A stretch of 64,000 nucleotides of DNA, taken from NCBI GenBank assembly GCA_001603005.1, contig LVAJ01000027.1, positions 1 to 64,000 of the forward strand. The letters run 5' to 3'. Under the pieces are notes generated by a model. That model saw only the letters and a program-made list of their open reading frames with translations. It ran no database searches and was not told where the DNA came from. The translations under genes and the position numbers were made by a program. This DNA comes from Clostridiales bacterium Firm_04 (lineage in GTDB: Bacteria > Bacillota > Clostridia > Oscillospirales > Ruminococcaceae). This document shows, piece after piece, positions 32,857 through 41,515 of this stretch (positions within the stretch are counted from its first letter, which is position 1; every line of letters starts with the position of its first letter).

Positions 32857-34821
32857 ATGAAAAAAATGCTTGCAATGCTGGCATCCGCTGTTCTGGCGGC
32901 TGCGGCAATTCCAAAACTGGATCTGTCCGGTCAGCCCGCCGCCGCTGCGGAAGGATACCGGATCATGCCGGTCGGTGACTCGATCACATTCGGCATGGGT
33001 GAGGACGGCGGATACCGGAAGTATCTCGACTACAGCCTGAAACAGAAGAACATCCAATTTGACATGGTCGGCCCGGAAGGTCCGGATTCTGCATCCTTCA
33101 ACTACAACGGTCAGCGCGTGAACTACGACAACAATCACGCAGGTTACAGCGGTTTTCAGATCAAGGAGGAGCCGGGCTGGGCAAAACAGCAGGGGACATC
33201 CGGCAGCCTCTATAACAAGCTGAAAAGCGTCAATGCGGTGAAATCCTGCAAGCCGGACGTCATTCTGCTCATCATCGGCACGAATGACATGACCGCGAAC
33301 CGCTCCATGAACGACTGCGAGCGGGATCTGCATGATCTGGTCGATTACATGCTTGCGGATATGCCGTCTGACGGCATGATCTTCATGGGCTCCATTCCGG
33401 AGTTCACGGCTTACGGGGGCAATGCACAGAAGATCGCAAGCTACAACAACACGGTGAAAAAGGTCGCCGAGGATTACGGCACAGCCGGCAAGCATGTGCA
33501 GTTTGCAGATGTACACGGCTGTCTGAACGGTACGGCGGATCTGGGATTTGACCAGCTGCATCCGAACGGTACCGGCTACGAGAAAATGGGCAAATTCTGG
33601 GCGGAAACGCTCGAAAAATACTTCACCATCAATGTTGAAACGACCACCGAGACCACGACAACAACGACAACGACGACCACAACAACCACGGTGACTGAAT
33701 TTATCTCCGACACCTCGCCGACGACCGGCACCACAACGATTGCGACGGATCAGCCGACCGGCACAGTCACGACTGCGGACACTTTATACGCAGTGACGCT
33801 GCCGCCGCGCAATACCGATGTGACAACAACCTGTCTCTCGAATGACACCCGGCCGGTCTGGGACGAAAACGGCATCTACCGCGGCACGAATGCACTGTAT
33901 GATGTGCATCTGGAATTTGCAACGGAGCCGAATTACGATTATCCGGAGAAGCTTCCGCTTGATCTGAGTGATCTCAAGGTCAATCTGATCGAGGAGCGCC
34001 GCTTCAATATATGGGCGCACGATGTTTCCGGCATGCTCAATGTGAACAAGATGGAAAATATCGAGCTGGATGACGGCACGCCGGCATTGCGTGTGCTGCT
34101 CACAACGGATTACGAACTGTCCGAATGGGGAAAGCCCGCGGAACCGCTCGAACTGATCATCAAGAAGAAAACTGCGCCGGCGGTCACGACCAATACGGAT
34201 ATTCTCCTGCCGGAGCGCAATACCAATGTGACACATTCGGTGATCTGGGAAGACACCTCTCCGGTCTGGGATGAAAACGGTCATAACCGCGGCACGAATG
34301 CGCTGTATGCTGCAACGCTTGAATTTGCAACGGAACCGAATTATGACTATCCGGAACCGCAGGATTTCCCGCTGGATCTGCGCGATCTGAAGATCAACCT
34401 GATCGAACACAAAACATTCAGCACCGTAGCATTTGATGTTTCCGGCATGCTGACAGTCGTGGATGCAGGTTATACGGATGACGAGAAGGAAGGTCATGCG
34501 TTCTATGTGGATCTCGGTACGGATTATCAGCTGAAAGGCTGGGAGAAACCCATTGAACCGATCCGCCTGCTGATTCCGGAGCATCGCCTCACAGCGATCA
34601 CGATTCAGAAACCGACCAAGCGCGGCGACCTCACCGGCGACGAGAAAATTGACGTTTCGGATGCCGTGCTGCTCTGCCGGTATCTGGTGCAGGATAAGAA
34701 AGCGGCCGTTTCGGATGCCGGTCTGCTGAATGCGGACTGCAACGGCGACGGCGATATCACATCCGACGATGTGACGAAGATCATGGAATGCATCGTGAAC
34801 CGCCGGACAGAAATCGAATAA
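32857..34821 (+). CDS. secreted SGNH (CE3-like) esterase with duplicated unknown domain and dockerin
   Basis: 654 residues, exported (signal peptide to about 30). An SGNH/GDSL esterase of CE3 type (about 32-265) has the Ser in PVGDSITFG (about 38), Asn in IIGTND (about 139) and Asp/His in DQLHPN (about 232). A Thr-rich linker leads to two related domains (about 309-443 and 445-573), each with PVWDENG, RGTNALY, LEFATEPNYDYPE, a DL-LKxNLIE segment and DVSGML. A C-terminal dockerin follows (about 590-654; GDLTGDEKIDVSDAVLLCRY and ADCNGDGDITSDDVTK). Likely an acetyl-xylan or similar esterase; the repeat domain is not recognised. Start at 32857 chosen by GGAGG and the signal peptide. Confidence 0.9.
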   Translation: MKKMLAMLASAVLAAAAIPKLDLSGQPAAAAEGYRIMPVGDSITFGMGEDGGYRKYLDYSLKQKNIQFDMVGPEGPDSASFNYNGQRVNYDNNHAGYSGFQIKEEPGWAKQQGTSGSLYNKLKSVNAVKSCKPDVILLIIGTNDMTANRSMNDCERDLHDLVDYMLADMPSDGMIFMGSIPEFTAYGGNAQKIASYNNTVKKVAEDYGTAGKHVQFADVHGCLNGTADLGFDQLHPNGTGYEKMGKFWAETLEKYFTINVETTTETTTTTTTTTTTTTVTEFISDTSPTTGTTTIATDQPTGTVTTADTLYAVTLPPRNTDVTTTCLSNDTRPVWDENGIYRGTNALYDVHLEFATEPNYDYPEKLPLDLSDLKVNLIEERRFNIWAHDVSGMLNVNKMENIELDDGTPALRVLLTTDYELSEWGKPAEPLELIIKKKTAPAVTTNTDILLPERNTNVTHSVIWEDTSPVWDENGHNRGTNALYAATLEFATEPNYDYPEPQDFPLDLRDLKINLIEHKTFSTVAFDVSGMLTVVDAGYTDDEKEGHAFYVDLGTDYQLKGWEKPIEPIRLLIPEHRLTAITIQKPTKRGDLTGDEKIDVSDAVLLCRYLVQDKKAAVSDAGLLNADCNGDGDITSDDVTKIMECIVNRRTEIE

Positions 34822-34836
34822 TCACATATCAACAGA

Positions 34837-34875
34837 ACAGCCCGAATGCAGCGGATTATGCAGCATTCGGGCTGT
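34837..34875. terminator. bidirectional terminator between esterase and PBP genes
   Basis: ACAGCCCGAATGC with its perfect complement around a short loop, serving convergent genes. Confidence 0.88.
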
Positions 34876-34883
34876 ATTGTTTG

Positions 34884-36305
34884 TTATGAGATGCCGGAGA
34901 CTGCATTGAGCAGCACTCTTGCGATCTGCGCCGTGGAGATCTCCCAGCTCTGCCGCTCCTCAATGAGGATGCAGAATGCGACCGGCGCGCGGTCGTCGAG
35001 GCAGAAGCCCGCAAGCAGCGAGTTTTCGTATTCTCTGCCGTCATCATTGACCTGTGCGGTACCGCTCTTGCAGCCGCAGCTGTAACCGTCGAACGAGATA
35101 TAATAATGGTCAGTCGCGTTCTGCGTTTCAACGTCCTTGACGCCCTGCGCTGCTGCCGCTGTAAAGAACTGCGGTGTTGCGCCGTGTGCGGGTGCTTCGG
35201 TCACTTCGCCGGTCGGAGAGGTGTACGAGCGGATCAGATACGGCTGGACTGCCGAGCCCGAACCGTTTGCGATCGCACCCTGCCAGAGCATCAGCTGATA
35301 GGGACTGACGAGCGTTTTGCCCTGTCCGAGCGCGCCCCACTGCGTCTCAAAATTGTTCGCATCGGAAAGCTTGGTCGATGCGGGCTGGATCGTGATGCCG
35401 TCGAGCGAAAGCGTATCTGCCTTTTCGCCGTTGACCGCGTAGCCCATGCGGGTGTATGTCCCGATGATCGAGGAGAGCGGCGCAATGCCGGACTGCACAA
35501 GCTGCGCGAAATAAGGGTTGCAGCTGTTCGCGAATGCATGCACGAGATCCTGCGTGCCGTGACCGTATGCCTGATGGCAGTTGATCGTATCGCCGCCCGC
35601 GTTCACCCATTTGCCGGTGCAGTCAAACTGCAGCGCATTGACCGTATCGACGCCGGCTGCTTCATAGGCAGCGAGCAGCGTCGAGACCTTCTGCGTCGAG
35701 CCGGGGACGGTCGGGAAGAAAGCCTTGCAGAGCAGGCTGCCGGACGGCATGCTGTCGAGATTGGCATAACCCTGTGCGATATCCACGCAGGGGCGGCTGA
35801 CGCAGACGAGCATTTCGCCGGTGCGCCAGTTGTATGCGACCGCTGCGCCGTTTTTCTCGCCGAATGCGTTGAATACGGCGCGGTTTGCGCTGTGCGAGAG
35901 CGTCGTTTCGACCTTTGCCTTGCCTGCCTGATTGCCGTAGGTGAAGCTGTAATTCGCGAGCTCGGAAAGATGCTTTGCGACAACGGTGTTGGACATCTGA
36001 CCGCTCGTATCGCCGATCAGATTGCCGACGTCCGCGAACTGTCCCGCGGGGTAATTCGTAAGCGGCTGGCTGCCGTCAAAGAGCACATCGCCCGTCCGGT
36101 CGCAGACGATGCCGTAGGTCGTGGAACCGGATTTTGCCATGTAAAAAGATGATTCCGTGATGAGCGTATAGCCGAGATAGATCAGCGCCGCGATGAATGC
36201 CGTCAGGATCAGCGCAGTCCATTTTCCGGCTCTGCGCATGCTGCGCGGTGCGGAGATATCGAGCACGGGGCGCGGCGGACGCTGTAATTTCTGCCTTTCT
36301 GCCAT
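34884..36305 (-). CDS. class B penicillin-binding protein (PbpA/FtsI type)
   Basis: 473-residue peptidoglycan transpeptidase anchored by one N-terminal helix (WTALILTAFIAALIYLGY). The active-site triad is complete: SxxK as STQK (about 205), SxN as SCN (about 260) and KSGTAQ (about 413). No PASTA domain; the size is close to short actinobacterial PbpA. Directly after an FtsW/RodA gene (1-base gap) and an FHA protein, so it is probably the transpeptidase partner of that glycosyltransferase. Confidence 0.92.
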   Translation of the reverse strand: MAERQKLQRPPRPVLDISAPRSMRRAGKWTALILTAFIAALIYLGYTLITESSFYMAKSGSTTYGIVCDRTGDVLFDGSQPLTNYPAGQFADVGNLIGDTSGQMSNTVVAKHLSELANYSFTYGNQAGKAKVETTLSHSANRAVFNAFGEKNGAAVAYNWRTGEMLVCVSRPCVDIAQGYANLDSMPSGSLLCKAFFPTVPGSTQKVSTLLAAYEAAGVDTVNALQFDCTGKWVNAGGDTINCHQAYGHGTQDLVHAFANSCNPYFAQLVQSGIAPLSSIIGTYTRMGYAVNGEKADTLSLDGITIQPASTKLSDANNFETQWGALGQGKTLVSPYQLMLWQGAIANGSGSAVQPYLIRSYTSPTGEVTEAPAHGATPQFFTAAAAQGVKDVETQNATDHYYISFDGYSCGCKSGTAQVNDDGREYENSLLAGFCLDDRAPVAFCILIEERQSWEISTAQIARVLLNAVSGIS

Positions 36306-36306
36306 A

Positions 36307-37569
36307 TTACGACTCTCCTTTCTCCGTGCGTCTGCCGGTCAGGACAGGCGCCTGCGCAGCTTTCAGGAAGCCCGCGAGGATGCCGCTGGCGAGCATGGAG
36401 CTGCCGCCCTGCGAGATGAACGGGATCGTGACGCCGGTGAACGGGATCAGGTTGCAGGAGCCGAAAATATTCAGCGTCATCTGCACCATGAAGACCGCTG
36501 CCACGCCGACTGCGAGTCCGGAGTGATAATAGCTGCGCGGCGGGACAGTCAGGATGGATGCTGGCAGGAACAGCACGAGAATGACCGTCATCATGCCCGT
36601 GAACAGTCCCCATTCCTCGCAGATCGTGGAGAAGACGATATCCGTGCGCGATGCGGCAACATGGATCAGCGAACCGTTTCCGGCGCCCTTGCCGAACCAG
36701 CCGCCCTCTGCGATCGCGGTCAGCGCCTTGACCTGCTGATAGCCGGTGCCGGACATATCCGACCAGATATCGGAATGCAGACGCTCCTGCACATAGGCGG
36801 GCGCGAGCTTCCATGCGAAAACGCCCGCTGCGACGACGCAGAGTCCGAGGAAAACGATCAGCCGGACGGAGATCTTTTCACGCAGATAACAGAACCGGAG
36901 CATTACGGCAAGTCCTGCAACGGCAAGGAAGGTCGGCAGAGAACCGAGGTCGCGGCACCACCATTGCAGCACGGCGATCACTGCGGTACAGAAGATCAGC
37001 AGCAGATTGTCCGGTACGAAATGGATGCCGAGATATTCGGATTTTTTCAGCTGTGTACGGATCGAGCTTGCGCAGATCAGCACGAACACCGGCTTGACAA
37101 ATTCCGACGGCTGGATCGTGATGAATCCGAGGTCGATCCACATGCTGCGGCTGCCGGTCAGGAAGCGGATCGCTGCGACCAGCGCGAAGAACATGAAATA
37201 CCACAGCGGTTTGAGCCGTTCGGCGCGGTAGGGGTTGCGTGTGACGAGATAGGATGCCTGACACATCAGAAATGCGCCGACGGAAAAAATGAAATGCTTT
37301 GTGGCAAATTCGAGCCCGCCGAAGCAGGACTGATAGATCGTGCTCATGCCGATGACAAGCAGCAGCACGGTATCGACGGTGCATGCTTCGCGCTGCACGA
37401 TCTGCAGAATGATCGAGCCGACGAAATCGGCGGTCAGGACGATGCAGGCGAGCTTGATGACCTCCGGCGTGATGCCGAACGAGAGGATGACCAGCAGCAT
37501 CATTGCCGCATGCGCGATCAGCACGAGCAGCAGCAGGAACGGGTGGGAGATCGGCTTTGTTTTCGTCAT
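36307..37569 (-). CDS. FtsW/RodA/SpoVE family peptidoglycan glycosyltransferase
   Basis: 420 residues, about ten membrane helices. SEDS-family signatures include FLTGSRSMWIDLGFITIQPS and the C-terminal FTGVTIPFISQGGSSMLASG. Polymerises lipid II with a partner class B PBP, which is the next gene. Start overlaps the FHA gene by 4 bases. FtsW versus RodA cannot be decided from context. Confidence 0.94.
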   Translation of the reverse strand: MTKTKPISHPFLLLLVLIAHAAMMLLVILSFGITPEVIKLACIVLTADFVGSIILQIVQREACTVDTVLLLVIGMSTIYQSCFGGLEFATKHFIFSVGAFLMCQASYLVTRNPYRAERLKPLWYFMFFALVAAIRFLTGSRSMWIDLGFITIQPSEFVKPVFVLICASSIRTQLKKSEYLGIHFVPDNLLLIFCTAVIAVLQWWCRDLGSLPTFLAVAGLAVMLRFCYLREKISVRLIVFLGLCVVAAGVFAWKLAPAYVQERLHSDIWSDMSGTGYQQVKALTAIAEGGWFGKGAGNGSLIHVAASRTDIVFSTICEEWGLFTGMMTVILVLFLPASILTVPPRSYYHSGLAVGVAAVFMVQMTLNIFGSCNLIPFTGVTIPFISQGGSSMLASGILAGFLKAAQAPVLTGRRTEKGES

Positions 37570-38018
37570 GATACCACGCCCTTTCCGGTTCCCTTGATGA
37601 CGGTCATGCGGTGTTTGCCGATCTGGATCGCGTCATTCTGGTGCAGCGTGCAGGGCTTGCTGATGCGTCTGCCGTTGACGAGCACGCCGTTCTGTGCGCC
37701 GATATCCTCGATCTGCCATTTGCCGTTGGAGAGGCACAGCAGCGCATGAAAGCGCGAGACCTCGGTATCGGAAAAGCGGATGTCGGCGGACGGATGCCGT
37801 CCGATGAGAATTTCGGCTGCACCGAGTGGATAGACCGTGCCCTCGCAGGCGAGCATGTAGCCGCGGCTTTCCTGCGCCCAGCCGCGGTCGCCGCGCCGCC
37901 GCTCTCTGCCGGCAGCGAGGAGAATGACCAGTGCGCAGATGTCCACGAATATGACGACAAACGCCGTCGCAGCTTCCCGAAAGAACGGGTACTGCTCAAA
38001 CAGCGGAGTAAAATCCAT
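37566..38018 (-). CDS. membrane-anchored FHA-domain protein
   Basis: About 150 residues. One N-terminal membrane helix (AFVVIFVDICALVILLAA) and a cytosolic FHA domain (about 65-145) with GRHPSADIRFSDTEVSRFHA and IEDIGAQNGVLVNGRRI, which binds phosphothreonine. First gene of FHA-FtsW-PBP, an order known from Actinobacteria; an Ser/Thr kinase partner would be expected elsewhere. The ATG at 38018 has AAAGGA at proper distance; the one at 38024 is too close. Confidence 0.88.
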   Translation of the reverse strand: MDFTPLFEQYPFFREAATAFVVIFVDICALVILLAAGRERRRGDRGWAQESRGYMLACEGTVYPLGAAEILIGRHPSADIRFSDTEVSRFHALLCLSNGKWQIEDIGAQNGVLVNGRRISKPCTLHQNDAIQIGKHRMTVIKGTGKGVVS

Positions 38019-38044
38019 ATGCATATTCCTTTCTGTTTTTCAGC

Positions 38045-38060
38045 GCCGGCATACACCGGC
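38045..38060 (-). other. 5' UTR hairpin of the FHA operon
   Basis: GCCGG-CATACA-CCGGC between promoter and start codon. Function unknown. Confidence 0.35.
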
Positions 38061-38075
38061 TTTCTGTATTGTAAT

Positions 38076-38105
38076 AGTATAGCACAACACCCCTCTTTTT
38101 GTCAA
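38076..38105 (-). promoter_or_regulatory. promoter of the FHA-FtsW-PBP operon
   Basis: TTGACA (38105-38100), spacer 18, TATACT (38081-38076). Confidence 0.82.
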
Positions 38106-38133
38106 GCGCGGCGGGGAGCCCCCGCTGGCATAT

Positions 38134-38217
38134 CCCTCCGGAGTGCGGCAGCGTGGCTCGCCCAGCATTCGCAGTACACGCCGCTAGACGCGGCTTCTGT
38201 GGCGTGACTGCTCCCAG
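38134..38217 (+). repeat. dispersed structured repeat, copy 2
   Basis: Plus-strand counterpart of 32166-32255: CCCTCCGG, then TTCGCAGTACACGCCGCT, loop AGAC, GCGGCTTCT, GTGGCGTG, ACTGCTCCC. Conserved stem, variable loop. Confidence 0.65.
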
Positions 38218-38932
38218 CGGATCAAGTGAATGGTGAATAGTGAAAAATGAATGGTGAATAGTGAAAACGGAGTGCATCGGGAGCATATGCAGGCGGGCGC
38301 GGACGGCGAAAGCGAAGCAAGCGGCTCTGCCCGAAAAACACGAAACGACTGCGGCGCGCACCAGAGGGGAGAGAATCAGGAAAGAGAGAGCGCGAGAGGG
38401 AAAACCTGAGAGAGAGGGGAGACCGGAGCGCAGCGACGACTTCCCTTTCTCTTGGGTTTTCCCTCTCGCACCCGCGCCCCGCGCCCAGACAAATTATACG
38501 TCGGACAAAGGATAAAGAACAAATAGCTAAAATGCACGCTCGCATCCGGTTAAGTCATTCATCAGACATACAAACGGACATTCAAACGCGACATGCATAC
38601 AAACATACATAAAACAGAATTTGACGGGCTGTTTACGCCAATATGCAGCCCGCCAATATGCAATTGTCAAGATTCCAGACGCGTTGTGACTTCGGCTTAC
38701 TCTGGTCAGACACCTCATTGCGCTGCCGGTTCTGCCTACTGGACCGCACCGGCTGGCTTCGCTTTCCATTTCCCCGCGAATGCCCCCGATGCACAGCGCC
38801 CTCTACTAATAGTGCTCAAATCGCCAAAAATTGCACGTTTCCGTGCAACTAGTACCAAATTGTAATCAAATCTTCAGATTTGGAGCAATAATATGCAAAA
38901 TATTCTGCGGTTACAGCAAGATAATCATATAC

Positions 38933-38975
38933 AAAAAATGCCCCGAAGCAACCGTAAAATCGCTTCGGGGCATCC
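38933..38975 (-). terminator. terminator of the ABC/S41 operon
   Basis: GCCCCGAAGC / GCTTCGGGGC on the minus strand followed by ATTTTTT. The same stem is used after the flippase-like gene. Confidence 0.92.
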
Positions 38976-39003
38976 CTCTGTTCGGATCATCGCAGGCTCT
39001 TTT

Positions 39004-40686
39004 TTACCGGAGCAGCGCGAGCGCCTGTTGCATCGCGTAGTCCTCGCCGTCATCGAACAGCGTGCGGATCGCCTGCTCATCGAACGGAATCTGCACATCC
39101 AGATCGTCCGTGCTCTGACGGTCGGTGCCGGAATCAATGAAAATATTGCCGTCTGCATCGTTGTTGACGCAGTTTGAGAAGGATAAGGCGCCGCCGTCCA
39201 GCGTCAGTCCGCCGACAGCCTGACAGGAGCCGTTCGGCTGCGTGAAGCCGATGACCGTCACATTCGGCAGCCCGCGCATTGCCTTGACCATGTAATCGCC
39301 GGCGCTGACCGTATTGGCATTGACCAGCAGGATCACTCTGCCGCCCTGAATGAAGTCCTCGCCGTTGAATGAGGTGACCTTGCCGGACAGGTATTTGCCG
39401 TTTTCATCCGTTTTCCAGCATTTTGCATCATCGTCCCAGACGCCGTCATATATCACCGGATAATGGCCCTCCGGCGCAAACAGCGACATCATTGCATTGA
39501 CCATGTGAGGAGAACCGCCGCCGTTGTTGCGCAGGTCAATCACATAATCCTGCACGCCGTCGTCCATGTATTCCTGAATCTGCATTTTCAGCTGATCCGT
39601 CATTTCCGTATAGGCGGACGGTTTGTCAGACGCATAGGATTTTGAATCATACGACATGCCGGTGACGCGCAGGCAGGCGGTCGTTTTGTCCATGCGCTGC
39701 CATGTCAGATTGCCGAGCGGAAGTCCCTGATCTATCGTTTCCATTGCGGGGAACAGCCGGTCGGCGTATTCTCCGAGCTTCGGCAGCGTGACCGTCTGCT
39801 CTTTGCCTGCTGCATCCAGATAGCTGACCGATGCCGTTTCATCGCCGAGCCCTGCAGCAAGCAGTCCGCTGTAAAAGATCTCGTTGTCGATGTCGGGATA
39901 GCCGCCGAGCTCCCACATGTTCTCCGTTTCGTCATCTGTGCAGGTCAGCTTCATGTTCCATGCGGGCGAAGTTTTGCTCGCTTCATCCGGCACCATGCCG
40001 TTCCATTTGGTAATGATCGTGCCGTTCGTGATGCCGTGTGCTTTCAGCGAATCATCGGTATTGACCGCGGCAAATCTGCCGTCCGTCAGGCGCATGACGG
40101 CAAGCCCGTAATCATTGCCGAGGATCGCGCGCACCGCTGCTTCTTCTGCTTCGCGGTCACGCATGGCATAGCTCACATGACCGTCGTGGAATGCTGCAGT
40201 AAAGCCTGCCCATGCATAATAATTCTTCGCCGCATCCTGCGTGCGCTCCGCTTCTTCGATCTGCGGCATATACGCCGCATAGAGCGCATCCCAGTCGATG
40301 TTCTTGTGCGCGGACAGCACATAATGCCGGCGCATGCGGTCGAATGCCTTCTGGAAATCCGCCTTGTAGCCGATCGCACGGTAGCGCGGATTCAGCAGGC
40401 AGACGGGTACCGTCAGCAGCATGCAGAGCGCTGCAATGACCGAACTGCGCTGACGCAGCTTCTTCTGTTCCGTGAAAAAGCCTGTCAGGGCGATCAGACT
40501 GCCGAGATAAAGCGGCAGCAGAGACAGCTCCGGTCCGTCCTTTGCAACAATGATTGTCAGGAGCGGGATGAGCCAGCATCGCTTCCAGCCGGTGCTCTTG
40601 GAGCGGTCCGCACGGTCTGCCAGAATGAACAGCGCAATGCAGGCTGCGATACCGTACAGCAATGCCAGAATATCAAATTGTTTCAT
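39004..40686 (-). CDS. membrane S41-like (C-terminal processing) peptidase
   Basis: About 560 residues. Three to four N-terminal membrane helices, then a long extracytoplasmic part ending in an S41 domain: VIDLRNNGGGSPHMV and the nucleophile region NANTVSAGDYMVKAM (Ser at about 458). The Lys that classical CtpA enzymes carry about 25 residues later is not seen (TVIGFTQPNGSCQ), which fits the tricorn/IRBP-like branch or an altered enzyme. Last gene of an operon with an ABC transporter. ATG at 40686 preferred over GTG at 40695 because of the GAGGGGG site. Confidence 0.82.
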   Translation of the reverse strand: MKQFDILALLYGIAACIALFILADRADRSKSTGWKRCWLIPLLTIIVAKDGPELSLLPLYLGSLIALTGFFTEQKKLRQRSSVIAALCMLLTVPVCLLNPRYRAIGYKADFQKAFDRMRRHYVLSAHKNIDWDALYAAYMPQIEEAERTQDAAKNYYAWAGFTAAFHDGHVSYAMRDREAEEAAVRAILGNDYGLAVMRLTDGRFAAVNTDDSLKAHGITNGTIITKWNGMVPDEASKTSPAWNMKLTCTDDETENMWELGGYPDIDNEIFYSGLLAAGLGDETASVSYLDAAGKEQTVTLPKLGEYADRLFPAMETIDQGLPLGNLTWQRMDKTTACLRVTGMSYDSKSYASDKPSAYTEMTDQLKMQIQEYMDDGVQDYVIDLRNNGGGSPHMVNAMMSLFAPEGHYPVIYDGVWDDDAKCWKTDENGKYLSGKVTSFNGEDFIQGGRVILLVNANTVSAGDYMVKAMRGLPNVTVIGFTQPNGSCQAVGGLTLDGGALSFSNCVNNDADGNIFIDSGTDRQSTDDLDVQIPFDEQAIRTLFDDGEDYAMQQALALLR

Positions 40687-40699
40687 GCTGCACACCCCC

Positions 40700-41503
40700 T
40701 CAGTTCAGATCGTCCGTGCGGAAATAATGGTAGCCGAGCAGCAGCCAGAACGCACTCATGACCAGCGAGACAATGACGACGCCCGCGACTGTGCTGCCGG
40801 ACAGTGCCGGATAATAAATATAATTGTATTTCAGCGATGAGCCGTAGGTATACCACGCATCAAACTGGCTCAGATTGCCGATGCTCAGGATGCTCAGCAG
40901 ATAGGGATTGGTCATCAACCCGCGCAGATACGGGATCGACGCTCCCATTGCCATACTGTAACAGGCGAGTGCTGCAAAAATGGAGACCGTGAGGCAGGCG
41001 CTCATTTTTTTCGTCAGGAACGCGATCATGCCCATAAAGCAGCTGTATCGCAGAATTGCTGCCAGAATCAGGACGAGCCGCAGCAGAACATTGGAGAGCG
41101 GGATGTCTGTGCCCCAGCCATGCATGAACGTCAGCAGGGTAAACGGTACCGCAAGCACGAGCGCATAGCAGAGCAGGCTGATCACCAGCCCCGGCAGGAT
41201 GCGTGCAAAATAGACTTTGATGCGCGGCATACCGGCGGTCAGCTCATGATTGATCGTTTTATCCGTGAAGTCATCGCTGCAGCAGACATCCATAATGCAG
41301 CCCGGCATGATAAGCGAAACTGCACAGGAAAAGAGCGCGAACTGACCGAGAAATGCGGACGCCGTCAAGATCCTGCCGCTGTTGTCCGTGCTTTGCAGCA
41401 GGACGGAAAGTACAAGTGTGATCAGCAGTGCGATCAGCGGGAACTGGAAAATGCCCTTCCGGCGGAACAGCTGCCGGATCTGTGTTTTCATGATATCAGT
41501 CAT
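40700..41503 (-). CDS. ABC-2 type permease subunit, second
   Basis: 267 residues, six predicted membrane helices, similar to lantibiotic-immunity/bacitracin-type permeases. Starts MTDIMKTQIRQLFRRKG, a cytosolic basic N-terminus. Forms a transporter with the next-door permease and ATPase. Substrate unknown. Confidence 0.82.
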   Translation of the reverse strand: MTDIMKTQIRQLFRRKGIFQFPLIALLITLVLSVLLQSTDNSGRILTASAFLGQFALFSCAVSLIMPGCIMDVCCSDDFTDKTINHELTAGMPRIKVYFARILPGLVISLLCYALVLAVPFTLLTFMHGWGTDIPLSNVLLRLVLILAAILRYSCFMGMIAFLTKKMSACLTVSIFAALACYSMAMGASIPYLRGLMTNPYLLSILSIGNLSQFDAWYTYGSSLKYNYIYYPALSGSTVAGVVIVSLVMSAFWLLLGYHYFRTDDLN

Positions 41504-41515
41504 TGGAATCCCCCC

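Larger units (their letters stand above)
38106..39003. other. about 0.9 kb non-coding region with several repeats
   Basis: No convincing gene. Holds: dispersed repeat copy 2 (38134-38217); tandem 20-base unit TGAATGGTGAATAGTGAAAA (about 38227-38267); a perfect 15-bp inverted repeat GCGAGAGGGAAAACC (38392-38406 and 38455-38469) with a 48-base loop; and a 12-base direct repeat CGCCAATATGCA near 38637-38663. Small ORFs at 38643-38852 (+) and 38527-38769 (-) lack ribosome sites. Confidence 0.6.

Noticed and set aside
33640-33690. ACA/ACG-rich tract as a phase-variable microsatellite
   Set aside because: It encodes the Thr-rich linker of the esterase, with mixed codons and no homopolymer run, so slippage is unlikely.
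36193-37749. 518-codon plus-strand ORF opposite FtsW and the FHA gene
   Set aside because: Low-complexity His/Gln/Asp-rich translation and no start signals; the minus-strand genes are certain.
38527-38852. Small ORFs in the 38.5-38.9 kb region as genes
   Set aside because: No ribosome binding sites, odd composition, and overlap with direct repeats; treated as non-coding.
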